Positions 17,920-26,794 of a stretch of DNA of 64,000 bases are shown here, in pieces. This DNA is from CAZDCD01 sp964503885 (lineage in GTDB: Bacteria > Bacteroidota > Bacteroidia > Bacteroidales > UBA10428), in the NCBI GenBank assembly GCA_964503885.1, contig CAZDCD010000009.1:89383-153382 (forward strand), read 5' to 3'. Below the pieces are notes generated by a model that saw nothing but the letters and a program-made list of their open reading frames with translations, did no database searches and was not told the origin of the DNA. Numbering within the stretch: position 1 is the stretch's first letter; each line of letters opens with the position of its first letter. The position numbers were made by a program, and so were the translations under genes.

Positions 17920-20169
17920 ATGTGGATTACATTAAGTGGCGAAAATTATCCGGTCCGCAGAATTGTCCTGATTCCGGTGATTTTAATGATCACCGGCACT
18001 ATGTATTTGTTTTCACAAAACATCGATGATCGGATCGATATTTACAGTATCAACCTGAAGTACCTGGAATTTCTCACCAAAGTCAAGATCGACAGCATAC
18101 GAACCGCCAACCATCTTCTGCCGCTTTACAATGATGCCATCTGTTATCTGGCAGCGCAGGACCATGCTTATTACCTGATGGATACACCGGATATCGGACA
18201 TATGCAGGAAAACTCACCCCTGAAAAAAACTCCACAGGACAGGGTTGAATATTACGGGGGATCGGATTACCGGGCAGGTGAGAACATCGTAAAAATATAC
18301 CTGCTTAAACCCACTACCTACATACAGGGTATTTCAAAGCCCCAGACGGTAATCATTACCACTTACAGGGAAGCAGTTGATCTCATGGCTGAAGCATGGA
18401 CAAACAGTGCCGAACACTTTGTAAATATAGTAACAGGCACGTTCAGAATTACAGGTGTTTCGGTTCTTTTTAACGAAGAAGATTATTCGTTGGTGTGTGT
18501 GCAGGTTTTTGCAGCTCCGGGCAAAGACTATACTCCCAATGAAAGTAAGATTCTTTTCCCTTATAATCAGAACGATACCAATGATGTGAATTCAACGGAA
18601 TCTCCCGAACGGGTTTTGGTATCACCGTATATCAATAAATATGATCTCAAATACCCGGCACCTCCAAAAGAAAAGGAGGAAGTAAAAAGTTTCATCAAGA
18701 GTTTTTCAAACTGGTCGATCCTTTATAACGGAAACAAAGTTTACCTCAAGCTGGATAATATCGAAAAAGTAAGAAATTTCTTTGATCAGCCTCTTGACGG
18801 GTTTGCCCTTGAAATTGTTACTTTGGATAAATATAACTGCAGCAGCGATCTTTATTACAATTCTCCCCGGAGAAAAAACGGGGAAAGCATACTGGAAGGA
18901 CATGCCAGTAAACCGGTCTACCGCAATCAACTTCTGAAAATCAGCAATTCCTATTTTGGTTCAAAGAACCGGTCGGCATTTGTACCTTATATTGGCACCA
19001 TACCCGGCAGGCTTCAGGGGCCTTACGAGCTGAACATTCTTATTATAAAGAACAACTACATTGCAGAAGTTATCTATACAAATCACTTATGCAGTGATTT
19101 TCAGGACTTCACGTTTAGGCCACCCTTATTGAAGAAAGAGATCGATACCCTCTTCTATAGCAATATCAATGACCTTGTGCCCGGGACACTAGCTGAAGAC
19201 CATAATCGTCCTGGAAATTCAATTGAAACACTGTTCATTAAAAAGTACAATGATCTTTACCGGTATTTCTCCGAAATCTACCCGGTGAACAACACCGATC
19301 TGCAGAAAAAAATACTCCACCAGCTCGATAGTCTTCAGAATTTTCTGTTTATACGCAATCTGCAGCACAGTATCGGTATTGAGCCGATTGACGAACTGCC
19401 ATGGTTGTTTTCAACTGTTCCGGGCAAACCTGATAAAATTCAGCCATTGGCAATCCTCTATTATAACCGGGTAATGTTTAAATACTTTTACCTGAAAGAT
19501 CAGATCAGTGATGCGGAATTGTTTTCAGAACTCGGCAGCCTGATGAATTTTACAAACCCCAACCCTGAACTGGTATATAACTATTATGCGCTCCTGATCG
19601 ACAATACCGGAAACGGTTTACCGGATTTCAGAACACGGGGAGATCTTCATGAACTAAAGAACGTACTGGAAAATATTAAATCCCAGATACCTTCTGAGTA
19701 CTATGATGCGCTTAACCTCTTTTATAACATCGGCTATGTCAGAAAAATCGCTGCCAATCAGCCGGTGAACGAAGAAATCATAAGGCCTTCGATATACAAT
19801 ATCATCAATTATTTAAAAAATCATGATGCCTCACCGGAAATCCGTGTTTTGCTTGCCCGGTATCTGATCCATTACAGGTTCGATCAGGAAGCATACAATG
19901 TGCTGTTGCCTGTTGTGAACACCGTAAACATCGACAGGGAGGGTTATATTTTGCACCTGAAACTCTATTATTCAGGTAAAATTATGCTCGATAATTCAGA
20001 AAATTATTACAAAAAGATCATAGAAGCATCGGATTTACTTGCACCCGCTGACTGGATCGGATTATTCGACGGACCATGCCGGCTGAATATGCAATTGTTG
20101 GATTATGAACCCCTTTATACTATTTATTGCAACAAGATGAGACAGGTTCATCAAAATAGCAGTGAATAA
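17920..20169 (+). CDS. large exported CAP (SCP/PR-1) domain protein
   Basis: The 749-residue product starts with a signal sequence or anchor at about 13-33. Residues of about 55-200 read as a CAP domain: RTANHLLPLYNDAICYLAAQDHA, H94 in GHM, the family hallmark GENIV at 120-124 with E121, then the AEAWTNSAEHFVNI helix with H166 and a closing CVQVFA strand. H94, E121 and H166 occupy the positions of the CAP cavity residues. Residues 250-749 are not recognised; the last 200 are helical and TPR-like. The role of bacterial CAP proteins is poorly defined. The gene stands alone. Confidence 0.75.
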   Translation: MWITLSGENYPVRRIVLIPVILMITGTMYLFSQNIDDRIDIYSINLKYLEFLTKVKIDSIRTANHLLPLYNDAICYLAAQDHAYYLMDTPDIGHMQENSPLKKTPQDRVEYYGGSDYRAGENIVKIYLLKPTTYIQGISKPQTVIITTYREAVDLMAEAWTNSAEHFVNIVTGTFRITGVSVLFNEEDYSLVCVQVFAAPGKDYTPNESKILFPYNQNDTNDVNSTESPERVLVSPYINKYDLKYPAPPKEKEEVKSFIKSFSNWSILYNGNKVYLKLDNIEKVRNFFDQPLDGFALEIVTLDKYNCSSDLYYNSPRRKNGESILEGHASKPVYRNQLLKISNSYFGSKNRSAFVPYIGTIPGRLQGPYELNILIIKNNYIAEVIYTNHLCSDFQDFTFRPPLLKKEIDTLFYSNINDLVPGTLAEDHNRPGNSIETLFIKKYNDLYRYFSEIYPVNNTDLQKKILHQLDSLQNFLFIRNLQHSIGIEPIDELPWLFSTVPGKPDKIQPLAILYYNRVMFKYFYLKDQISDAELFSELGSLMNFTNPNPELVYNYYALLIDNTGNGLPDFRTRGDLHELKNVLENIKSQIPSEYYDALNLFYNIGYVRKIAANQPVNEEIIRPSIYNIINYLKNHDASPEIRVLLARYLIHYRFDQEAYNVLLPVVNTVNIDREGYILHLKLYYSGKIMLDNSENYYKKIIEASDLLAPADWIGLFDGPCRLNMQLLDYEPLYTIYCNKMRQVHQNSSE

Positions 20170-20269
20170 CAATGCTGATATCACTATTCAGGCATCTTAT
20201 GAGGGGCATTCAACAGGTTATGCATTAGGGTATTGACAAGCTACTGATTGCAATTCAACCCATATCTGT

Positions 20270-21016
20270 TCATTTAGCCTTACCCTGGTTCTTCACGGCT
20301 TCTTCTGCCTTGCGTAATGCTTCTTCATCAGCCAGGTAATAATGTGTCAAGGGTTTAAGCTTTTCGTCAAGCTCATAAACCAAAGGAATACCTGTAGGAA
20401 TATTAAGCTTAATGATTTCCTCTTCCGTCATTTCATCGAGAAATTTTACCAGGGCCCTGAGACTATTTCCGTGGGCGGCAATAATCACCCTTTTTCCCTG
20501 CCTGATCGTCGGAGCGATGCTCTCATGCCAGTAAGGTAAAAAGCGCTCAACCGTATTTTTTAGGCTTTCTGTAAGCGGAAGGTCTTTCTTATCGACTGTA
20601 CCGTAAACCCGCAACTTACCCGGATACCTTTCATCCGATTCTTCAAGCTTGGGTGGCGGTATATCATAGCTTCTCCTCCACTCCAATACCTGTTCCTCGC
20701 CAAATTTCCTGGCAGTCTCCGCCTTATTTAAACCCTGTAAGCCACCGTAATGCCGTTCATTCAGTCTCCATGTTTTTTCCCATGGGATCCACAACTGATC
20801 CATTTCTTCGAGACATAGCCATAACGTTCGGAGCGCTCTTTTCAGAACAGATACAAAAGCGATATCGAATTCATAGCCTTTCTCCTTCAAAACCCTGCCT
20901 GCCGTCTTTGCTTCTTCAATCCCTTTCTGTGTAAGGTCAACATCGGTCCACCCTGTGAACAGGTTAAGTTTATTCCATTCGCTTTCACCATGACGCAATA
21001 AAACAACTTTATACAT
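20270..21016 (-). CDS. gpmA: 2,3-bisphosphoglycerate-dependent phosphoglycerate mutase
   Basis: A glycolytic enzyme interconverting 3- and 2-phosphoglycerate through a phosphohistidine. The 248 residues show the catalytic LLRHGESEWN (His9), FTGWTDVDLT, RLNERHYGGLQGLNK with PPP in SYDIPPPKL, LPLTESLKNT and the second histidine in IIAAHGNSLRAL. The window also codes for the unrelated cofactor-independent enzyme (gpmI, 51688-53208), so both mutase types coexist. Confidence 0.96.
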   Translation of the reverse strand: MYKVVLLRHGESEWNKLNLFTGWTDVDLTQKGIEEAKTAGRVLKEKGYEFDIAFVSVLKRALRTLWLCLEEMDQLWIPWEKTWRLNERHYGGLQGLNKAETARKFGEEQVLEWRRSYDIPPPKLEESDERYPGKLRVYGTVDKKDLPLTESLKNTVERFLPYWHESIAPTIRQGKRVIIAAHGNSLRALVKFLDEMTEEEIIKLNIPTGIPLVYELDEKLKPLTHYYLADEEALRKAEEAVKNQGKAK

Positions 21017-21056
21017 ATTATTTTTTCAATAAAAGTACGATGTCTTTTGAAATAAT

Positions 21057-22343
21057 TCAATCTTTTACCCCGGCAAATGAATAGCCTATACCCTCAACAG
21101 CCTGCTTTATTTGTTCAATATCAAGATTTTCACCTTTTATTATTACTTCTCCGGTATCAATATTTGCTGTTGATCCCGATATCCCGTCTACCGACCTGAG
21201 GCTGTTTTCAATATTCATTTTGCAGTGGCTGCAGTTCATTCCCTTCACCACTATTTTCAATTCACTCATAACTGATGATTCATTTATAATGTGATTTTCA
21301 AGTTTTTTCAAAACAATAAACCGCCTGGCATATTTCCGGAGGTAGCCGAATACTATCAATGCCATAAGAAGGATACCCGAAGAAATTTTCAGCCAAACTG
21401 GCAACAGACCATGCTCGTATCCGATATGTGCCCCACTTACCGTTCCGGCAAACCATGCTGCAGGAAATACATAATCAATGAGAAAACCGGAAATCAGGGC
21501 AGCCGCCATGATCGTTAAAAGATATATGACAAGAGTCCTGCGTCCCATGGTCTTTCCGATAACAGTAATGGTAGCTGCATTGGTTGCCGGACCGGCCATC
21601 AGAAACACCAGCGCCGCCCCCGGAGAAATGCCTTTCATGATCAACACCGCGGCGATGGGTATTGAACTGGTAGCACAAACATACACAGGAATTGATGCTA
21701 CAAGAATGAGCAACATTCCCAGAAAATCGTTTTTAATGTATGAGGCAAAAAAATCATCGGGAATAATCACCGCTATCAATGCGGCAGCAAGCAATCCGAT
21801 GAGTATCCAGCCTGCAATATCCATTAGGAAGGTACCGAATGCATACCCAAGTACCCGTGAAATAATTCCTTCCTCCGGGTTTTTTCTGCTGCGGGATGAA
21901 CTGCCCGAAGAAATTCCTTTATCGGTTCTGTTCCGTTCAAGCCTGTTGGTTAAAAATCCTCCGGACAATCCTGTAAATAAGGCAACTACAGGACGCAGAA
22001 TGGCCAGGGGCAGGCCCAGCATGGAATAGGTTACCAGTATGGAATCAACTCCAGTCTGGGGAGTTGAAATAAGGAATGATATTGCCGATCCTTTTGATGC
22101 TCCGCTCCTGTAAAATGACACTCCGGTAGGGATTACCCCGCAGGAACATAGTGGCAGGGGCACTCCGAGCAATGCCGCATTAATGACCGAACGGGAATTG
22201 CTTTTACCAAGTAATTTTTTAATCCTGCCCTCGGGGAAAAACACATGAAGGATTCCGGCTATCAGAAATCCCAGCAAAAGCCAGGGCGCCATATCATAAA
22301 GAAGGTTAACCAGTTCGGTGTAATATTCGCGGATATAGTTCAT
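21057..22343 (-). CDS. SO_0444-type permease with C-terminal heavy-metal-associated domain (putative Cu/Zn efflux)
   Basis: The 428-residue protein has about eight to ten membrane spans with two repeated permease halves, including the cysteine motif PLPLCSCGVIPTGVSFYRSGAS and ISTPQTGVDS, and in the second half PVYVCATSSIPIAAVLI and MAGPATNAATI. A soluble heavy-metal-associated domain follows at about 362-428 with GMNCSHC as the metal-binding CxxC. This layout fits the SO_0444 family of copper/zinc efflux permeases. Its start overlaps the stop of the upstream CDF gene by four bases, so the two are co-translated and likely act in the same metal export pathway. Confidence 0.88.
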   Translation of the reverse strand: MNYIREYYTELVNLLYDMAPWLLLGFLIAGILHVFFPEGRIKKLLGKSNSRSVINAALLGVPLPLCSCGVIPTGVSFYRSGASKGSAISFLISTPQTGVDSILVTYSMLGLPLAILRPVVALFTGLSGGFLTNRLERNRTDKGISSGSSSRSRKNPEEGIISRVLGYAFGTFLMDIAGWILIGLLAAALIAVIIPDDFFASYIKNDFLGMLLILVASIPVYVCATSSIPIAAVLIMKGISPGAALVFLMAGPATNAATITVIGKTMGRRTLVIYLLTIMAAALISGFLIDYVFPAAWFAGTVSGAHIGYEHGLLPVWLKISSGILLMALIVFGYLRKYARRFIVLKKLENHIINESSVMSELKIVVKGMNCSHCKMNIENSLRSVDGISGSTANIDTGEVIIKGENLDIEQIKQAVEGIGYSFAGVKD

Positions 22344-23248
22344 TTTTTTTCTCCAAAGTGAATCATATCTTTATTGTCACAGCAATTGAATTCATACTGA
22401 ACTGTAACATGGGTAATGCCGAATTTGTTTAGCAGCAACTCATGGATGTTTTCTTTCAGTTTTTCGGTCTGGCTCACCCGCCAGTCATCGTTCAGATCAA
22501 TGTGGCACTCAAAATGTACTTCCCTGTCGGTAAGGTTCCATGCATGGACATGATGCACATTATCGATGCCTGACAATTCTTCAAGTGTTTCCTTAACCTT
22601 TTCAAGGTCAAGACCTTTTGGAGTCCCCTGCATGAGAATATCCACAGTTTGCGTCAGTACCGAATACGTTTCTTTCAAAAGGTATACTCCGACCAGCATC
22701 GTAATAAGCGGATCAATCCAGTACAATTCAAACAGGGAAATAAACGCCGCACCGAGAATAACTGCAACCGACGATACGGTGTCACCAAGAAGATGAAGGT
22801 AAGCAGCCCTTACATTGATATTTTTACCGGAATCGGAACGTAACAGAAGTACAGAGAGCAGGTTAGCCAGCAGACCAATCACGGCTACGGTCAGCATTAT
22901 TTTTCCCCTTACGGGTTCAGGATGTTGTATCCTCTTTATCGATTCGAAGAAGAGATATATGATTATCACAATCAATACTACAGCATTAAATAAGGCTGCA
23001 ATAATTTCTACCCGTTTATATCCGAAGGTTTTTTTATTGGTATAATCTCTTCTGCTGACAATATCGGCAATATATGCTATGAATACTGCAAAACTGTCAC
23101 CCAGGTTATGCAACGCATCCGAGAGCAGGGCAAGGCTGTTCGAAAACAGCCCGCCGATCACCTCGGTTATGGCAATGATAAAGTTCAGTACCGTTGATAT
23201 CAACAGTTTTTTACCGCTTGTACTATGGTTGTGATGATCGTGTGCCAT
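22340..23248 (-). CDS. cation diffusion facilitator (CzcD/ZitB-type zinc exporter)
   Basis: The 302-residue transporter has a His-rich N terminus (MAHDHHNHS), six membrane spans and a cytoplasmic C-terminal domain. The intramembrane metal site has the Zn/Cd-type signature HxxxD in both helices: DALHNLGD in TM2 and HLLGD in TM5. VHHVHAWNLTDREVHFECHI is the conserved C-terminal domain strand. It is translationally coupled to the permease downstream and begins inside a truncated flavodoxin reading frame upstream. Zinc is the most likely substrate; cadmium or cobalt are possible. Confidence 0.92.
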   Translation of the reverse strand: MAHDHHNHSTSGKKLLISTVLNFIIAITEVIGGLFSNSLALLSDALHNLGDSFAVFIAYIADIVSRRDYTNKKTFGYKRVEIIAALFNAVVLIVIIIYLFFESIKRIQHPEPVRGKIMLTVAVIGLLANLLSVLLLRSDSGKNINVRAAYLHLLGDTVSSVAVILGAAFISLFELYWIDPLITMLVGVYLLKETYSVLTQTVDILMQGTPKGLDLEKVKETLEELSGIDNVHHVHAWNLTDREVHFECHIDLNDDWRVSQTEKLKENIHELLLNKFGITHVTVQYEFNCCDNKDMIHFGEKK

Positions 23249-23543
23249 TGTTAAAAAAATAATCCGGCCGGCATGAATCTATGGGCAAATCCTGGGAAAA
23301 GTATGATTCAAGGATCAAAATTAGCCGATTGCCGATAAATTCATTCCAGTCTTCCTGCAAATCCCCTGTACCCCATGTTGAAACACCAAAGATCAGGTTT
23401 TTGTAGTTATCGAGATCCGCAACCCTTGTATAGGCCACTTCAAAAACATCAGTATTGCTCTTACCCAGCTCAGTCTCCAGCTTGTCGGCAATAACCTGGC
23501 AATTCCCGGTTGTTGATCCGTAAAAAATACCAATTCTCTCCAT
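23223..23543 (-). pseudogene. truncated flavodoxin
   Basis: The first 68 or so residues are a standard flavodoxin: MERIGIFYGSTTGNCQVIAD is the FMN phosphate-binding loop and LIFGVSTWGTGDLQEDWNEFI the 50s-60s loop. After that the reading frame shows no flavodoxin sequence: the second half, including the 90s loop and remaining strands, is missing, and the frame ends at 106 residues instead of about 165. I could not recover the missing part in the other two frames, so an internal or 3' deletion is more likely than a frameshift. The end overlaps the CDF start by 26 bases. Confidence 0.65.
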
Positions 23544-23652
23544 CGTGCAAATCTATTGGTTCATTCAGCATTACAAAAATAATAAAGATTATTACATCTT
23601 AATATCCGATAATAGGGATTGCCAACGATTTACGCTTTTTTATTAACTATGT

Positions 23653-24768
23653 TTATTGTGGTTTAACCCTGCCCCATCTCAGGATGATCAGCACAATGCC
23701 TCCTGCCACAAAGGGAATACTGAGGATCTGTCCCATGTTCAGCGCCATAGTACGTTCAAATGTTTCCTGGTCTTCTTTCCAAAACTCAATGATGAACCTG
23801 GCCGTGAAAACCAGAACCAGGAATATCCCCAGGTAGATGCCGTTTTTCAGGGTAGTTCCCCTCGTATAATATATGCCCAGAAGCAAAAAGAATATGATCA
23901 GGTATGCAAGGGCTTCGTAAATCTGAGTCGGATGTTTCGGTATTCCGTAGACACGTGCCTTTAGCACATAGTTCCTGTTTTCCTTTCCGATGGTATACAC
24001 CAGTTGATTCACATTAGGATATACAACATTATCCTGGTATTCACGATCGGTAAGCGCGTATTTAAGCCTGTTCTCGGCAAATGCAGCCACCAGTCTCTCG
24101 TCTTTTACCTTATTGGAAAACCGTACATTCAGATTGAGCGGAACAGCATTGTCATATTTGATACTATCCTGCCCGGCTTTTGTAAAACTGATTTTCTCTA
24201 TGTTTTCATCCTTCCGGTTTCCTGTTAACAATTTGCTGAAATCATGTGCGAAAACAATACCATAATTTGAATGTGTCGGTTTTCCATAAATTTCCGAATT
24301 CATCAGGTTGCCGGTTCTTATCATAAAAGCGGCAAGTGCAACAAGAATAGCCAGATGGTCGAGTGTCCAGAGGTAAGATACCTTAGTCTTGCGCACGAAA
24401 AAATATATGGCAATAAGGATCCCTATTGCTCCGCCGTGGCTTGCCAATCCCTGATAGCCCGTGAACTGAAAGTCCTTGCCAATAGTACCCTTCCACGGAA
24501 GGATAATCTCAAGCGGATGATGGCTGTAATAGTCAAACTCATAAAAAAGGCAATGCCCGAGTCTGGCGCCGATTATCGTACCCAGCACAACATAAATGGT
24601 GAGTTTTTCCAAGAGTTCCGGGGGATAGCCTTCCTTTTTTAACATCCTGGCCATTAAAATATAACCGATCACGAATCCCGCAGCAAAAAGGAGGCTGTAA
24701 TACCTGATTTCAAAACTTCCCAGATCAAGGAGTTGGGGTTTAAGGTTCCACACGATATAATTCAACAT
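23653..24768 (-). CDS. lgt: prolipoprotein diacylglyceryl transferase with large insertion
   Basis: Lgt attaches diacylglycerol to the lipobox cysteine of prolipoproteins at the inner membrane. Family blocks are LGSFEIRYYSLLFAAGF, GTIIGARLGHCLFYE, GLASHGGAIGILIA, the signature IRTGNLMNSEIYG, and KHPTQIYEALAYL. The ATG at 24768 gives 371 residues, against about 280 in Bacteroides Lgt. The surplus is an insertion of roughly 95 residues between YGIVFAHDF and PKHPTQIYEA (about residues 180-275), in what is a periplasmic loop in E. coli Lgt. The numerous lipoproteins of the window depend on this enzyme. Confidence 0.95.
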   Translation of the reverse strand: MLNYIVWNLKPQLLDLGSFEIRYYSLLFAAGFVIGYILMARMLKKEGYPPELLEKLTIYVVLGTIIGARLGHCLFYEFDYYSHHPLEIILPWKGTIGKDFQFTGYQGLASHGGAIGILIAIYFFVRKTKVSYLWTLDHLAILVALAAFMIRTGNLMNSEIYGKPTHSNYGIVFAHDFSKLLTGNRKDENIEKISFTKAGQDSIKYDNAVPLNLNVRFSNKVKDERLVAAFAENRLKYALTDREYQDNVVYPNVNQLVYTIGKENRNYVLKARVYGIPKHPTQIYEALAYLIIFFLLLGIYYTRGTTLKNGIYLGIFLVLVFTARFIIEFWKEDQETFERTMALNMGQILSIPFVAGGIVLIILRWGRVKPQ

Positions 24769-24934
24769 ACGCAATGAATTGTTGTTTCTGCAAAACTAAT
24801 AAACTATGATCAAATAATTATCAAAGATGGATAAGTTTGAATGAGCTGAAGCAAAACACTTCAGATGTCCATTATTTTGCAGCTACAGCAATATTCTGTA
24901 TTTTTGAAAGTTATTATACCTAAAACTCCGGTTT

Positions 24935-26794
24935 TTGAAAAAAAAATGTATCGCCGTATTCACAGGAACCTGGCTGATTGTATGCCTGGTATTAATCTCC
25001 TGTGCCAAAGTTGGAACTCCTACCGGCGGACCGAAGGATACTGAACCTCCGGTAGTTGAGGAAAGTGAACCGGAAAACTATTCGACCGGTTTCAAAGGCG
25101 ACCAGCTTGAAATAACATTCGATGAGTATATCCAGTTGAAGAACATGGATAAAGAGCTGCTGATATCTCCCCCTCTTGAGAAAAGGCCCCTCACTAGACT
25201 CAAAAACAAGACCCTGATCGTGGATCTTAATAACGAATTAAAAGACAGCACCACCTATACGTTCAATTTCGGGAATGCCATTGTTGACAACAATGAAGGC
25301 AATCCCCTTTCAAATTTTGAATTTGTGATCTCCACAGGCAATGTCCTCGATTCCCTGGCAGTTACCGGTGAAGTCTTTCAGGCTTTTGACCTCAGGGCAC
25401 CGAAAGACCCAGTTTTTATTTTGCTCCATACCGATCTGAATGATTCTGCGATCTTTAATGAAATCCCAGTATACGTCGGAAAAACATACAAATCGGGAAA
25501 TTTTGCCATTAATAACATAAAAACTGGCAGGTACGCCGTTTATGCCCTGAAAGATGTAAACTCAAATTTGCGGTACGATCAGCCTGATGAAGAAATTGCT
25601 TTTATTGATTCCTCATTTTTGCTCGATCCTTCTCAGACTGCCTTCCATGAAAACCTGAGTATGGATACCGCCCTGATATTGAAATATGCCGATTCCACGT
25701 TTTTTGCCGATTCGCTTGTCCGGAATTTTATCCTGGATAAAAAAACCGGGGACACACTCCGGATTGAAACTAAAAAAACCTATACCTTGAATGTTAACCT
25801 GTCGCTGTTCAGGGAAAAACCCTCCGCTCAGTATATTACTGGCAGGGAGCGGGTTTCCAGGGAAAAACTGTTCTTTTCATTTAACCGGCCATTATACGAC
25901 AGCCTTGTGCTTACTCCGTTGAATTTTAAGGTTACTCCGAGTACTTTCCTGAGAGAATCTTCTGCAGCCAATGACAGCATAACCTATTGGATAACCGATT
26001 CTACTGTGGCTTCCCTTGATACGCTGGCGTTAACCCTTACCTATTCGGCCCCAGACTCATTGCATACTATCGTTCCGCTTACCGATACAATTACTTTGCT
26101 TTACCGCGAAACACCGGCAAAGGAACCGACAGGAGGCAGGAGATCAAAAAGTGCAAAACAGAATAATGCCGTATCGGACACCAGGCATTTCAGTATGAAT
26201 ATTCAGGAAAACGGAAAACTCGATTTGAACCGCAATATTCTTGTTCTTTCTGAAAAACCGGCATTCGACTTTGATCCGGGCTTAACCCGATTGGTAAAAC
26301 GTATTGACAGTACAGAAACAATTGTGAATACGACTGTTACCCGGGATACTTCTTCGTTTCATAAGTTCGTTATCGCGGCCTCCTGGGAGGGATCAGCACA
26401 ATACCGTATCACATTATATCCGGGAGCCTTCACCGATATTTACGGCAATCAGAACGATACAATAAGCACACAATTCTCCGCCCGTGACCCTGAATATTAT
26501 GGTTCTTTGATCCTGAATGCGACAGGAGTGAATTCACCGGTGATCATACAATTGCTTGACGAAAGCGGCAACCTGGTCAGAAGCGGAAAGATAAGCCAGC
26601 CAGGGGTTATCAGGTTTCCCTATTTACCGCCTAAATCCTATACGCTGAAGGCTGTTTTTGATGTGAACAATAATGGAATCTGGGATACAGGCAATTACCT
26701 GAAAAAGATCCAGCCGGAACGGGTATTATTCTATCCGCGGAATACTGATATCAGGTCAAACTGGGATGTTGAACTTTCCTGGAACATCCTTTAG
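24935..26794 (+). CDS. Ig-like domain lipoprotein
   Basis: The 619-residue product begins at a TTG codon (no ATG is available before the signal) with a lipoprotein signal ending LISC at Cys23. A conserved motif TPTGGPKDTEPP and a bacterial Ig-like (Big_5/SbsA) domain follow at about 35-135, with ITFDEYIQLKN, LLISPPLEKRP and STTYTFNFGNAIVDNNEGNPL. This N-terminal arrangement is a widespread Bacteroidota lipoprotein family. The central and C-terminal parts are beta-rich; DVNNNGIWDTG near the end is a short acidic, calcium-binding-like loop. The 3' end overlaps the convergent oxidoreductase gene by 39 bases. Confidence 0.82.
   Translation: MKKKCIAVFTGTWLIVCLVLISCAKVGTPTGGPKDTEPPVVEESEPENYSTGFKGDQLEITFDEYIQLKNMDKELLISPPLEKRPLTRLKNKTLIVDLNNELKDSTTYTFNFGNAIVDNNEGNPLSNFEFVISTGNVLDSLAVTGEVFQAFDLRAPKDPVFILLHTDLNDSAIFNEIPVYVGKTYKSGNFAINNIKTGRYAVYALKDVNSNLRYDQPDEEIAFIDSSFLLDPSQTAFHENLSMDTALILKYADSTFFADSLVRNFILDKKTGDTLRIETKKTYTLNVNLSLFREKPSAQYITGRERVSREKLFFSFNRPLYDSLVLTPLNFKVTPSTFLRESSAANDSITYWITDSTVASLDTLALTLTYSAPDSLHTIVPLTDTITLLYRETPAKEPTGGRRSKSAKQNNAVSDTRHFSMNIQENGKLDLNRNILVLSEKPAFDFDPGLTRLVKRIDSTETIVNTTVTRDTSSFHKFVIAASWEGSAQYRITLYPGAFTDIYGNQNDTISTQFSARDPEYYGSLILNATGVNSPVIIQLLDESGNLVRSGKISQPGVIRFPYLPPKSYTLKAVFDVNNNGIWDTGNYLKKIQPERVLFYPRNTDIRSNWDVELSWNIL

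Noticed and set aside
21478..22029. 183-codon plus-strand frame inside the permease gene
   Set aside because: It is antisense to a well-supported membrane protein gene and has no recognisable domain.
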